Of a DNA stretch of 64,000 bases, positions 38,897 to 50,050 are shown piece after piece (position 1 is the first letter of the stretch; each line of letters begins with the position of its first letter). The position numbers and the translations under genes were made by a program. The notes beneath the pieces were generated by a model that was not told the origin of the DNA, searched no databases, and saw only the letters and a list, made by a program, of their open reading frames with translations. The stretch is from Micropterix aruncella (taxonomy: Eukaryota; Arthropoda; Insecta; Lepidoptera; Micropterigidae). The DNA is taken from assembly GCA_944548615.1 (NCBI GenBank), contig OX155980.1, positions 55,053,903 to 55,117,902 on the forward strand. Direction: 5' to 3'.

Positions 38897-39760
38897 GTGA
38901 ATATTATAACTCAATCAAAGGTAATTACCGTGGATAATAAAGTCACTGAGAAGAAAAAAAGTACAAGGAAAGGAAAACAAGTCATCAAAAAAACAGTAAA
39001 AACTAAAAATTGCGACGAAATTACGAAAAACAGAAATAAAAAACAAATAAACAAGCCAAACAAGAATCATTTAAAAACAGCGAATATTCCAGTGGAAGCT
39101 TTTAAAACCGGTAAAATCGGTATCAATTTAGAAATCAGGTCAATTAAGTCCAAGTCCAAGAATAATATGGAGGGTAAAAATAAATTAAGAACAGTACTAA
39201 TACTGACAGACGAAAATAGGAAAACTACATCCAGTCTGATGAATGACTTATTGGCTCCAGGATCCTACTGTAGTACCTGCATCACAAAAATACACGCCCA
39301 ATTCCGTGGCATCTGTAAGGTTTCAAAAACCATGCTGAATAAGATGACTAAAGATGACTATGTGATTGTTATGGGAGGACTTCTTTACAGCTACCTGAAA
39401 GAAGGCATCTCAAAGAAACAAACTCTTAATAACATCGAGATTAATATGGCAACTTTAATTGAAATATCAAAAAATACCAACCTTCTGGTGTGTGATATCC
39501 CATATAGGCTCAACAATAATAACTACAACTACGATATTCTAGACATTAACAAAAAACTTACTGTAATGTGTGCGAATAACAGGCACTTCACATTTATTCC
39601 ATTTACTGAGATTTTGGTTGAGAGTGATTACACATACTCCGGAGCAACACTAAACGTGAATGGAAAGAAGAAATTTTGCTCAAAGGTGAAAGAGAGCATT
39701 TTTTCAATTACACAGGATCATACAAGAAGGTCTTCAAAAAACGGGGGAAGCCGATACTAA
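38897..39760 (+). pseudogene. LINE ORF1, C-terminal esterase-like part
   Basis: A 287-codon frame: a Lys-rich basic linker (~1-65), then a Rossmann-like region with KLRTVLILTDENRK, DDYVIVMGGLLYSYL and NTNLLVCDIPYRLNNN. This VLIL...GG...CDIPYR layout is that of the SGNH/esterase-like domain in ORF1 of CR1/L2-type LINEs. It is separated from the coiled-coil part by stops, so ORF1 is broken. Confidence 0.6.
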
Positions 39761-39789
39761 AACAATCTGCCAACGTGACCAGCAAATTC

Positions 39790-40210
39790 TCTTCCATCCG
39801 AAATGACGAACTGCGAATAAGTTTGATTCATCAAAATATGCAGGGATTAGAAAACAAGACTCTTGATGTTGGCCTAACTTTAGAAGATTATAACGTTGAT
39901 ATATTTTGTGCAAGTGAAACATGGATAAAACAAGGCCAGCAAAACACTATAATTATACCAGGCTACACAATGGCTTTCTACTTTACTAGATCCAATGCGA
40001 TTAGAGGTGGCTCTGCTGTATTCGTAAAAAGTAGTGTTGTGTATTGTCCTCGGTGCCTAGAGAGGAGATTATAAAAGTGGCCCAATCACTTAAGCCCAAG
40101 TCGTCGACTGACATGTGGTATGTGTCCAGCCGATTACTAAAGTCATCAACGCCTGCACTAGCAGATTATCTTTGCGCTCTGTTTAATTCATGCAAAAAGA
40201 TTTGAATTTT
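39790..40210 (+). pseudogene. LINE ORF2: APE endonuclease start fused to RT edge
   Basis: LIHQNMQGLENK and DIFCASETWIKQ carry the Asn and Glu of the APE endonuclease active site. The frame breaks at ~40,074. The next readable part, VAQSLKPKSSTDMW through ALADYLCALFNSC, belongs ~200 residues further on, just before the RT. An internal deletion removed most of the endonuclease. Confidence 0.75.
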
Positions 40211-40496
40211 CTATTTTTAATTTAATTTTTCGTAGACTATTTTAATAATTACTTTTATTTGATTGTGTCTAGAAATATATGCATTGTTAATAAATAGTAA
40301 TCATAATGCACAAAGAAAATTGCTCAAGTCTGCCTTAGAACAGGCTCAGGCCTAGTTAGGCGACTTTCGGTCATAACCATGTCCCAGTCACAATAAGAAC
40401 CAGTTTTCTGCTATTGCCTCATTTACATACAGTGTGACATGGTAAAATGTACTAGTTAAGTTTTGTAATACCTACTCTAAATAAAATAAATAAAAT
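40211..40496 (+). mobile_element. insertion with LINE-like 3' tail
   Basis: Splits the ORF2 frame between NSC (40,194) and VEGTFPDKLKLAKI (from 40,499). It ends in AATAAAATAAATAAAATA, a poly-A-like tail, so a plus-oriented retroelement 3' fragment is likely. No clear target duplication seen. Confidence 0.5.
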
Positions 40497-40901
40497 AGTA
40501 GAAGGCACCTTTCCGGACAAATTAAAATTGGCAAAAATTATACCTTTATTCAAAAAAGGGTGTCGTGATAACATGGATAACTATAGACCGATATCCATAT
40601 TACCGGCCTTTAGCAAAATTTTTGAAAAATTAATATTGAATCGCATTACTAAATTTTTCGACACTCACGACATTATTAACAGTAAACAGTTTGGTTTTCG
40701 GGCAGGATTATCGACTATTAATGCTACATCGAAACTACTGCATGAGTTATTGAATGGGCTGGATAGTTCTAAAACAGTTATTGGTCTATTTTGTGACCTG
40801 TCAAAAGCATTTGACTGCGTTAACCACAATATTCTACTGAATAAATTAGAACACTTTAGTATCAGAGACAAAGGGCTAAATCTAATTCAATCATACCTAC
40901 A
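40497..40901 (+). pseudogene. LINE ORF2: RT fingers/palm, first part
   Basis: VEGTFPDKLKLAKIIPLFKK, NYRPISILPAFSKIFEKLI, QFGFRAGLSTINA and the catalytic-Asp block VIGLFCDLSKAFDCVNH are RT motifs 1-4 (A box) of a Jockey/CR1 enzyme. Open without stops, ending at the 11-bp duplication where the next insertion begins. Confidence 0.9.
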
Positions 40902-41269
40902 TATATATATCCTTCTAGCCGTGTTCGGCCATAGCGACTGCATTGTAGATTCTAGTGACTTCTTTAGTCTTCTCAGAGTCCATTGTTCGCAAGCAGTCAA
41001 GTGCGCAGGGTATATTATAGTGCACAGGTGGGCGCGCGACCACGGGTGCACTCTCTCTTCCTCCCTCTTCTGAACCCGATGGAACGGAGACCGTTACGAC
41101 CAGAGAAAAGTTTGGATGCAGATAAAATAAAATAAATTAATTAATCGCCAACACAGCAATGGCTGTCATTGTTAAATTTGTACTCAATATTGCAGCTATT
41201 TTTTTTCGGATTTAGTACGTTTTTCCACACTGTCATTTATGAATTTGTTAATAAGGCTTGTGGCGATGT

Positions 41270-41560
41270 TTAAGGTTTTTCTGGAGCTATTGTAGAGATG
41301 ACCGGTGATTTATTGGTAGTTGTTGTAGTAGGCGGTGATGTAGAAGATGCATTATTGGATTTATCCTGGTTTCTTGATGATCTCGTGTTGTTACTCATGG
41401 GGCTGTGTTGAATACAGCATACAGCCTCTTGTTCCGACATTATACAAAATTGTGATAGTTTCCCTTTTGGCAAATCCCCGTCAGTTTTTGTACAATTTTC
41501 CGGCGGTAGACATACTCCTAAAACGCCATTTATTTCACATGACTCTTCACGGCAGTGTAT
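41270..41560 (-). pseudogene. CLIP domain plus Ser/Thr/Pro linker, serine-protease fragment
   Basis: The minus frame reads SCEINGVLGVCLPPENCTK ... SQFCIMSEQEAVCCI. It has six cysteines in CLIP-domain order: SC, VC, NC, FC, CC. A linker rich in Ser, Thr, Pro and Asn follows. CLIP domains sit N-terminal to trypsin-like proteases of insect immunity and development. Here the CLIP comes after, not before, protease sequence on the same strand and in a different frame. No protease follows downstream. Confidence 0.75.
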
Positions 41561-41985
41561 ATGCCAGGTCCCTTGGCACTTCCGCAAGGGCTCTTTCCAA
41601 TACTGGTAACGGCGATTATGTTGAAGAGGCATTGGTTGTCAGCTATCGTCACTTGCAGAGGTCCACCACTATCGCCTCCACAAGAGTCTCGTCCTCCTTC
41701 TAAGCTTCCAGCGCACAATTGATCGTCCGTTATACCTTGCGGTAACCTCTTTCTGAGAGTCTTTGCATATAGTCTTCGACAGGTCGGCTGGTCAATCAAA
41801 TCCACCACCACCTTCAGTAAGTCGTCCGATGTATCTTCAGCAAAGTCGATCTGCCCCCAGCCAGTAACGACAGCTCGCTTGTTTTCGATGGTCGACTTTG
41901 TCCATAGACACGCTGGTTGAATATTTAATGTAAACTCAGACCGATAAGATCCTTCGGGACGCGTCCCGTGTTAACCGCGAGTGAA
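41530..41985 (-). pseudogene. trypsin-like serine protease C-terminal part
   Basis: From a TAA upstream, the minus frame runs SEFTLNIQPACLW, AVVTGWGQIDFAEDTSDD, CRRLYAKTLRKRL, then the catalytic-Ser block LCAGSLEGGRDSCGGDSGGP and ends GPGIYTAVKSHVK. That is the last third of an S1 protease with the active-site GDSGGP. The His and Asp of the triad are missing. The terminal helix merges, with overlap, into the CLIP segment. A rearranged host-gene fragment, not a working protease. Confidence 0.8.
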
Positions 41986-42094
41986 TCCAGACTGTGGAAT
42001 TGCACTGTATTCTTATAAATTTATTATTTAATTATTAATTAGAGGTGAGAAAATTTTAAAATATGTTGACACTTAGAATTTAAATTTCGAATAC

Positions 42095-43060
42095 TCATAC
42101 CTACAAAATAGGTATCAAACGACAGAAGTAAATGGAACAAGAAGCCAACCGATTCTGGTAACAAAGGGTGTACCTCAAGGTTCCATTCTAGGTCCATTTT
42201 TATTTTTAAAGTACACCAGTGACTTGCCGGGATGTGTGTCATCCGAGAATGATGACATTACACTGTTTGCAGATGACACATCTCTTATCTTCTGTGACCA
42301 AAATAAGGAATCATTAATAAATAGAATTAGGTATACGAGTGATCAACTCTTGATTTGGTTTAATTCTAATGAATTACGTCTAAATATTACAAAATCAAAA
42401 ATAATTCCTTTTCGCTTAAGACCTGCCAATGTTTACTATTTAAATGAATTACACGACTATTTTGAAATCGACATCACAGAAGATATAAATTTTCTAGGAT
42501 TAAGAATTGACAGTAAATTACAATGGAATGCGCACATCCAACAATTAGCTAGTAAGCTATGTAGCTCGATATACTCTATTTAAAAAATCAGAAGTCTTTG
42601 TGGTTTTGCGGCAGCCAAATTAGTATACTTTGCGTATTTTAACTCATTAATGACGTATGGACCACTATTTTGGGGAAATGCTGCAACCAATAAAAGAATC
42701 TTTCTTTTGCAAAAGAGAGCACTGCGCAGCATGTATGAGGTAACGACTAGGACCTCATGCAAAGAATATTTCATCAAGGCAAGGGTAATGACTATGTATT
42801 CGGCGTTCATATACCAGTGTTTAATGTATGCTAGACAGCACCTAATAGAAACACCAATTAATGCAGACATTCACTCGCATCATACCCGCGGTAGCTCCCT
42901 TTTATGCGTACCCCGAATACGACTGGCAAAAGTACAGAAAAGCTACTTGTACCTTAGCATTAAATTCTATAATCTACTCCCTACAAAATTTAAACAGCTG
43001 GAGGACATAAAATTAAAAAAAAACCATCAAGGAGATGCTGATAGGCCACCCTTTCTATAA
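42095..43060 (+). pseudogene. LINE ORF2: RT palm to C-terminus
   Basis: Resumes with VTKGVPQGSILGPFLFL, the catalytic ITLFADDTSLIF, LNITKSKIIPF, INFLGLRIDSKLQWNAHI. After a stop at ~42,581 comes GFAAAKLVYFAYFNSLMTYG, the usual C-terminal RIRLAKVQKSYLYLSIKFYN and LLPTKFKQLEDIK. The related C-terminus at 56.4 kb (minus) is from the same clade. Confidence 0.9.
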
Positions 43061-43468
43061 TTTGGCCGAATTTGAGGGCCATGATTTTTCAAATATTGTG
43101 CCCATTTAAATTACTTAAAAAAGTAGAGCCTTATTGTCTGATTATTTTATATGGTCTTATATCTGTACTTTTAGTTTAAAATGCATAACGTAGATTTAAT
43201 TTGATTATTTAACATTTTACTGACAATTTGAATATTACGATAAATAATTTTACTACGTATCTTTTCGAATTACTAACTACTTCAAATATTAAGCTTCTAT
43301 TTTGATTATTCATATTTATAGTTTGACAATCTAGTAGTTAATTCTTGACTACCTATGAATGTTCAGTAAAGAGTAGTAACGAAACTTACTACATAACCCA
43401 ATTATTTTGACACGTCCAAGAGCGGTCTTTAGCCGTCAATTGGACACGACAAAAATGTAATGTAATGT
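43061..43468 (+). mobile_element. LINE 3' UTR and tail
   Basis: About 400 bp, AT-rich, ending in the pentamer-like tail ATGTAATGTAATGTAATT. Confidence 0.65.
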
Positions 43469-44725
43469 AATTAACTGCTAAAAATGCATTAGAGACTCCG
43501 TTGCTCTAAAAACGCAGACCAAGTTGCGATCACTCGATGCGAGGAGTGAAGGTATCGTTCAGTGTTTATCTTGAACGCTTGGCTATAAGTAAAAACCTTT
43601 TTTTCTACCTGCGCGTAATTTTTTGTCCGTAAACTACTCTCTCCCCCCTACCCCCCCCCCCCCCCCCTCCCTCTCCCCCTACCCCCCGATCGGCCAAATA
43701 CATGGTTTTGCGTCATCCCTGTCAGTCGCTTGTATATTTACTTGGTAGTTCAATTTGAAGTTGTAAACAACTGCGATCGTCACAAGTGCCGTTGAATTAA
43801 ATCAAGACTCGACTAAAATTGCATCACTAGTCGATTGAAGAGGGCCACGCACATGACTAACTAGAGGCATTACGAAAGCGTGCAAGCGGGACGCAACGCC
43901 AATTCAATGAATCTGTGAGAGCGAGTACGATAGACGCGTCCTATGCATGAATACTGTAGCAGTTATGGGACGCTTTCTCAAATGCTTCGTGCTTCAAGGT
44001 CGTGGTCGCCTAGACATGAACGTGCTCCGTGCAAAATTAACGAAAAGTTTTTCTGAATAGAACGGACTTTCTTGTCCTTTAAATTCCAAAACTTCGTAAA
44101 AAAAAATACTTTTTTCTCAGAATTGAAGTAACCTCTGATCCTACAAATACTTTGATTTTTGTATATTTTCTGCACGGCCCCATTTGTACGGCCTTCAAAT
44201 ATAGCGTGCTGCAGGCCTGTAACACTATCGTTTTTGTTCGCTGAGGAACAGAACAGTACAGCGGCGGGTAGAGCGATAATGAATGGTGTATTTTAGAGGC
44301 GAATTCTCCAAGTTTGGTATCGTTAGCCTTTGATGTAATATGGATACAAGGCGGCTCCGGCTGTAAAACAGTTCGAAATTTGCTAGCAGGGTGAAACAAT
44401 CTTTTCGCCTCGCGGCGTAACACGTTTATTTGATTGCCTTACGCCGTCAGTTCGCATGCCCGATATAAAGTCTGTTTTCCACTGTAGTCTATCTAACAAG
44501 CTCTGTACTAAGCAAAAAAAACTAATTGCAAATTGTGATAAAAGCAAATCCTTTTGCACACGTGTTCATTAGACCCAAATGGTCGATTTGGCCCGCCGCT
44601 TCAATATATTTGGTCCTGCGGACTCAAAATGGCGGCTGTTTTCAAGGGTGATCGCCAATAAACCAAAATAATTTTTTTCGTGCTGATTTTAATGACCGAT
44701 GTGTCTTTTTGGGCTATTTTAGGGT
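43469..44725. other. no recognisable gene; C-rich run
   Basis: A C-rich tract (43,645-43,690, up to 18 C in a row) could form a G-quadruplex on the other strand. The rest is anonymous. Minus frames at 43,978 and 44,079 show no named domain. Confidence 0.35.
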
Positions 44726-44726
44726 T

Positions 44727-45529
<803 letters not shown>

Positions 45530-45930
45530 AGAACGTGGTGACTGACTGATTCATAATCGCCGAGCTGAAACTGCTGAAGCTACAAACACGAAATTTTCCA
45601 CAGAGGTTCCTTTTAGGACGTAGGCACTAAGAAGGAATTTTGCGAAAATCAATTTCTAAAGGATCGAAAATTGATAAAATAGTTTTTTCTGGTTTTCTTA
45701 ATATCTCTTAATCTCGGTCAGGTCAGTTTTACTCAAAACGGGTTGCCCATATAAATGTAATGGATTTTTAGGATTTTTCCATAAACATCTCTTGAAAGAA
45801 ATAATCGGGATTGAAGTGATCGAAAAGGGCTAAAATGTTGTATACGGTTTTCTCAACATCTCTTAATCCCGATTATACATTAGATCGGTTTTACTAAAAA
45901 AATGCTTCCTCCTATTATATAAGTAGATAG
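45530..45930 (-). repeat. RTE/BovB-type dispersed repeat, minus
   Basis: GGTGACTGACTGATTCATAA, GAGCTGAAACTGCTGAAGC, CACGAAATTTTCC and TAGGCACTAAGAAGGAATTTT are the reverse-oriented counterpart of phrases at 14,505-14,965. Contains a repeated ATCTCTTAATC-CG phrase. Confidence 0.5.
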
Positions 45931-46029
45931 ATATGTGTAGGTACATATAATAGTATACACATGAAATAGTATACTGGAGTACCTAGAGCCTCAACGTATA
46001 GTAGTTCCATTGCCTTTCCTATTGAAATA

Positions 46030-46265
46030 TTTAGAATAGAATAGAATAGAATAACTTTATTGTGCTATAAAAACATAACATAATGAATATTACGCTGGTT
46101 TTATAAAAAAGACAATTTATGCACAAATGGCGGACTTATCGCTATAGCGATATCTTAAAGTCAACCATATTTACTGTATCGGGCCTCTTAATAGCGTCAA
46201 AACTGTCGTTGGACAAAATTCAGCTTCTTCATTGATGTGGTAAGCTCTACCACAATAAGACAAGT
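46030..46265 (-). mobile_element. LINE 3' end with ATTCT tail
   Basis: On the minus strand it ends GCACAATAAAGTTATTCTATTCTATTCTA, a 5-bp tandem tail typical of LINEs. Only 3' UTR remains. Confidence 0.6.
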
Positions 46266-46269
46266 TTGA

Positions 46270-46990
46270 AATCAAATCAAATCAAATAATTTATTGTCCT
46301 AAAAGCTAATACATAGTTGTATTACATTTATATTTGGACGTGATATGATTGAATTCTTCATTTATTATCAAATTCTTCTATTAATAATCAAAACATAAAA
46401 GGTTAGTCGTAAGAATAAAGAAGGTATTATTGTAGAATTAAATCGAGTCTCACCATTTCGTTTACCAGATAAAAAAGACAGAGAAAGATATGTAGAAAGT
46501 AAGATATAGAGAAGATATGTAGAAATTAACTCAATAAGAAGTGATTGTATTACATTGAATATAATGAATAATGTAATGAGAAGAAAAAAAGAAGGTTATA
46601 ATGAACATAATTAATTCTTAAAACTACCGATAAAAATAAGTTTCTTTTTATAAAATTAATAAATGTAATGTCAAAAAGAACAAAAAAATGTGACGATAGT
46701 CAAGAAGTTAAATATAATGTCTTAGTGATTATATTGCAAATAAAAATAGTCAAGATATAATTAATATGTGTACCTAATAATGGAAATAGTCAATACATTT
46801 TAGTCAAATAAAAAATCGATTAAAAACCTATTACAGAAAGAGATATAGTCGAGATGCATACAGTTTTTAGAGATCGTTAATGTCGTACAATTCTCTTTCA
46901 ATGAGATATAATTTGAGTTTATTTTTAAATTGGGGCATTTTTTCAATTAGGGCAGTTTGTATAATCATTTTCATATAATGTATTTATATT
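46270..46990 (-). pseudogene. Jockey/CR1-like LINE 3' end
   Basis: The minus frame near 46,985-46,880 reads MPQFKNKLKLYLIERELYD INDL then stop, the usual C-terminus of this RT class. Some 600 bp of AT-rich 3' UTR follow, ending in TTATTTGATTTGATTTGATT, the same tail as at 3,240. Confidence 0.7.
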
Positions 46991-47036
46991 TACGATCTTG
47001 CATCCAATAATCGGTTAATAGTTTGACGTAAAGGCT

Positions 47037-47290
47037 TTTAATACATAAATTTAAACAAAGCTACAATCCATGTAATACAAAATTTTCAACTAAATCACTT
47101 AATCAAAAATTTAAATAGATTATATGCTAGACTCTACAGAAATTATACAAAATACGAAGTTGAAGTAGGTATTCAAAATACTCAAAGTAGGTTATTAAAA
47201 TTATTACAAGAAAACTTAAAATCTATCAAAGATTTACTTACATTAGGTAATTTAAAAAAAAAAGACAGTTTTAGTTACTACATGTTTTAA
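47037..47290 (+). CDS. unknown 75-codon AT-rich frame, uncertain
   Basis: Open from ~47,037 to a TAA at ~47,290 without an initial Met near the start. It reads LIKNLNRLYARLYRNYTKYE then VEVGIQNTQSRLLKLLQENL, strongly helical and amphipathic. I do not recognise it. Surrounding sequence is very AT-rich, so a chance frame is quite possible. Confidence 0.2.
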
Positions 47291-47734
47291 GAATAAAACT
47301 AGCATTAAAAGAAACAAAATAAATGATTCATCAAATTAAAAAATATTTTAACCGGTAAAAAAATAATCAAAAATATGGTGATCTAATTTGTATTAATTAT
47401 GACATTACGAAAATCGGAATGAAATCATAATAATAGTATTTACAACACAAAGATCAGGATAGCCCAGGATTTTTTTATTTGCAAAAAGATTGTTACAGAA
47501 AAATATTCTTAACCTACTCAAACTGAAAGCTTAATAAACGTAGTAAAATATTAAGGCCGGTTTTCTATATGTGACCTGTTAGTAAAAGTAAAAGTATGAG
47601 TAAAACCGTCGGTTTGCTTAATATACCATACATTTTGCATTTCAATAGGTAACCGATATCGGTGGATCAAACCAACAGTAAGTTTCTTTCATACAAAATG
47701 AGATATAAATGTAAATGGTTAAATTCGGCCAGTT
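47291..47734. other. AT-rich, no feature
   Basis: No coding frame and no repeat family recognised. Confidence 0.3.
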
Positions 47735-47850
47735 GCTGGGGGGGGGGGGAGTGTGAGGAAGAGAGGGAGAGGGAAAGGGGTGGATAGAGGGGGGAAGGGG
47801 GTAGGCGAATAGGGAGGGGAAAGAGGACTGGGAAGGAGGGGGGGAGGGGA
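47735..47850. repeat. purine-only tract, G-rich
   Basis: About 115 bp almost entirely G and A on the plus strand with many GGG-GGGG runs. Could form G-quadruplex or triplex DNA. The minus frame through it (Pro/Ser-rich) is an artefact. Confidence 0.9.
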
Positions 47851-48336
47851 ATTTTTGTTTATTATATTGCATTTTAGCAAACTTTTGTCAAATGAAATAT
47901 CTTGGACTATGCATTTGAGGTCTCTCGCGGCAACACGAACTACGGGAAAACTACCGCTTACAGGCTAATGTGCACATATGATTCCTGTTTCTCCGACATT
48001 TTTAACTTTAATCAATCGACGTTCGTCGAGGAACTATTCAAATCAATTCAACCTAATTGCTAGTATCTAAATTTGAATAACGCACACACATAATATGCTA
48101 TACACATGGAAAATATTATATAACAAACACCTAAGCATCTACAATAAACATATTTTACTGATATAGTTATTATGCAAACAACAGCCTGCTTTAAATAATC
48201 TTAATATTACATATAAGTATCTGTATTAGATATATGTATATTCATATACCATTGTCCAGCACCTTAACCTTTTCCAATTCGCTGTTTTCTCAGCGGCTTT
48301 CGATTCATTAACTAAATATTTTATTTCAATTTGTAA
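47851..48336. other. no recognisable feature
   Basis: AT-rich sequence leading up to the foldback element. Confidence 0.3.
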
Positions 48337-48340
48337 TTAA

Positions 48341-49655
48341 GCTATTGCACAGCTTTTATCGCGGGCCTAGGCCAGCGCGGCGACCGAATGAAGAAATTTC
48401 TTAACGAAAATTAATGATTTTAAACCGATAATTACGTCTAAACGAGTACTGCTTACGATTCGAAAAAAATATATTTTAAACAAGAACATTTTCCTAATAT
48501 TATAAGCTTTGGATATTTTAGATTTTGTTTATAATACATAGTGTAATTAATTTGTGAAATTAGGTCTAACCGAACACAAAAACGACTACTACGCAAATAC
48601 TATCTGGCGTATTATTATGAAACCTGCACCATTTTAAAGATAATTTAATTATCTATCTTTTTATCTACGAAATTTTTCGAATAATCCGTTTTTTTTGCTT
48701 TATCGAATAATAAATTTGTGCGCGGCGCTCTATCCGAAGACGTTTAAATTATTCCGAATCATTTGCTACCGCAGCCGCAAATGATTCGGAATAATTTCAA
48801 CGTTTTCCGATAGAGCGCAGTTATCTGATATCAGACAAATAAAATAAATAAATAATTATAATTGCATAAGTCGTTAAAAATGCTATGCAATAGCTTTACC
48901 GCGGCAGTCCCCGAGTGCCACACGTATTTTTTTTATTTAAATATGCTAATATTTCTTGAAGCTACCTATCGCAGGAAACGATTAGCGGTCGAAAGTTTTT
49001 TCTTTCAAAAATTACTGTATGCGCTTTATGTTTTCCGAAATGATTAAATAAATAAAAAATATGTGTTGCACTCGGGGATTGCCGCGGTAAAGCTATTGCA
49101 TAGCATTTTTAACAATTTATGTAATTATAATTATTTATTTATTTTACTTATTTTATTTTTTCTGATATCAGACAACTGCGCTCTATCGGAAAACGTTGAA
49201 ATTATTCCGAATCATTTGCGGCTGCGGTAGCAAATGATTCGGAATAATTTAAACGTCTTCCGACAGAGCGCCGTGCACGAAGTTTTTATTCGATAAAGCA
49301 AAATAACCGGATTATTCGAAAAAATTCGTAGATAAAAAGATAGATAATTAAATTATCTTTTAAATGGTGCAGGTTTAATAATAATACGCCAGATAGTATT
49401 TGCGTAGTAGTCGTTTTTGTGTTCGGTTAGACCTAATTTCACAAATTAATTACACTATGTAATATAAACAAAATCTAAAATATTCAAAACTAAGAATATT
49501 ATGAAAATGTTCTTGTTTAACATATTTTTTTTTCGAATCGTAAGCAGTACTCGTTTAGACGTAATTATCAGTTTACAATCATTAATTGTCGATAAGAAAT
49601 TTCTTCATTCGGTCGCCGCGCTGGCCTAGGCCCGCGATAAAAGCTATGCAATAGC
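48341..49655. mobile_element. 1.3-kb foldback element, two inverted 555-bp units, TTAA flanks
   Basis: The left end GCTATTGCACAGCTTTTATC and the inverted right end GCTATTGCATAGCTTTTATC continue into ~550-bp near-identical inverted arms (48,341-48,894 and 49,092-49,655). Each arm is itself bounded by GCTATTGCATAGC and its complement, so two MITE units sit head to head. Each arm holds another palindrome around TTATTCCGAATCATTTGC (48,723-48,818; 49,178-49,272). TTAA lies outside both ends, the piggyBac-type target, but the ends lack the CCC start of piggyBac. The spacer, with an inverted ACTCGGGG...CCGCGGTAAAG pair, carries no transposase. Confidence 0.9.
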
Positions 49656-49659
49656 TTAA

Positions 49660-49815
49660 TAAATACGCGAGCTTAGGGTATATTTAGTAGACATAATATT
49701 ATTGTTGATAAATATAAACTGTGCTGGGCCCGCATACATAGTTTTATAAGCGCAAGTTTGTGTTGCGTTGGTGGTTCTCGTGCAAATTTGTTCTTTGACT
49801 CCTTTCGTAGGATAA
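49660..49815. other. no feature
   Basis: Short AT-rich link between the foldback element and the GC-rich patch. Confidence 0.3.
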
Positions 49816-50050
49816 ACAGACGGGCGGTTGCGTGTCCGTCCCTCGCCGCCCGGGCTGCGCGCCGCGCCCATTGGCAGGATTACTCCGCCACTCGGGGCGC
49901 TCCTAATTTCGCGCCCGCAGCACGTGAACTTTAATTACTCGCAGCCGCTCGCCGCTGGATTTGAGCCCCGCTTTGATTGGCCGATAAAAGAGCGCCGTTT
50001 TGTTTTTGCTATTAGAGCCCCTCGACGACCCTTTCTTTTTTTAGGATTCT
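49816..50050 (+). promoter_or_regulatory. GC-rich, CpG-rich promoter-like patch
   Basis: CpG-dense sequence (CCGCCCGGGCTGCGCGCCGC) with CCCATTGGC at 49,867 and GATTGGCC at 49,975 (CCAAT-type boxes in both directions). GATAAAAGAGCGCCG at ~49,982 is TATA-like. In an insect such a cluster could be a host promoter or a TE promoter; no coding exon follows. Low certainty. Confidence 0.3.

Larger units (their letters stand above)
40902..42094. mobile_element. 1,193-bp insertion with 11-bp target duplication
   Basis: TCATACCTACA occurs at 40,891-40,901 and again at 42,095-42,105, and removing one copy plus the insert restores the LINE RT frame (SYLQNRYQT). Contents from left: a plus-oriented dispersed repeat (40,905-41,135) ending ATAAAATAAAATAAAT, then clip-protease coding sequence on the minus strand, then AT-rich sequence. 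I found no terminal inverted repeat. The TSD length fits LINE-driven retrotransposition or a Mutator-type transposon. Confidence 0.8.
38041..43468 (+). mobile_element. Jockey/CR1-like LINE, degraded and twice interrupted
   Basis: Order on the plus strand: 5' UTR, ORF1 (38,239-39,760 with breaks), ORF2 endonuclease start, RT in pieces, 3' UTR ending ATGTAATGTAATGTAATT at ~43,468. A ~300-bp LINE-tail-like insertion (~40,195-40,496) and a 1,193-bp insertion (40,902-42,094) break the RT. Most of the endonuclease is deleted near 40,060. Non-mobile. Confidence 0.85.

Noticed and set aside
41270..41985. Functional clip-domain serine protease gene
   Set aside because: The triad His and Asp are missing, domain order is reversed, the frames differ and the locus lies inside an insertion in a LINE.
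47642..47872. Proline/serine-rich minus-strand protein
   Set aside because: Produced by the polypurine tract on the other strand.
48341..49655. piggyBac element
   Set aside because: TTAA flanks are present, but the ends do not start with CCC and there is no transposase.
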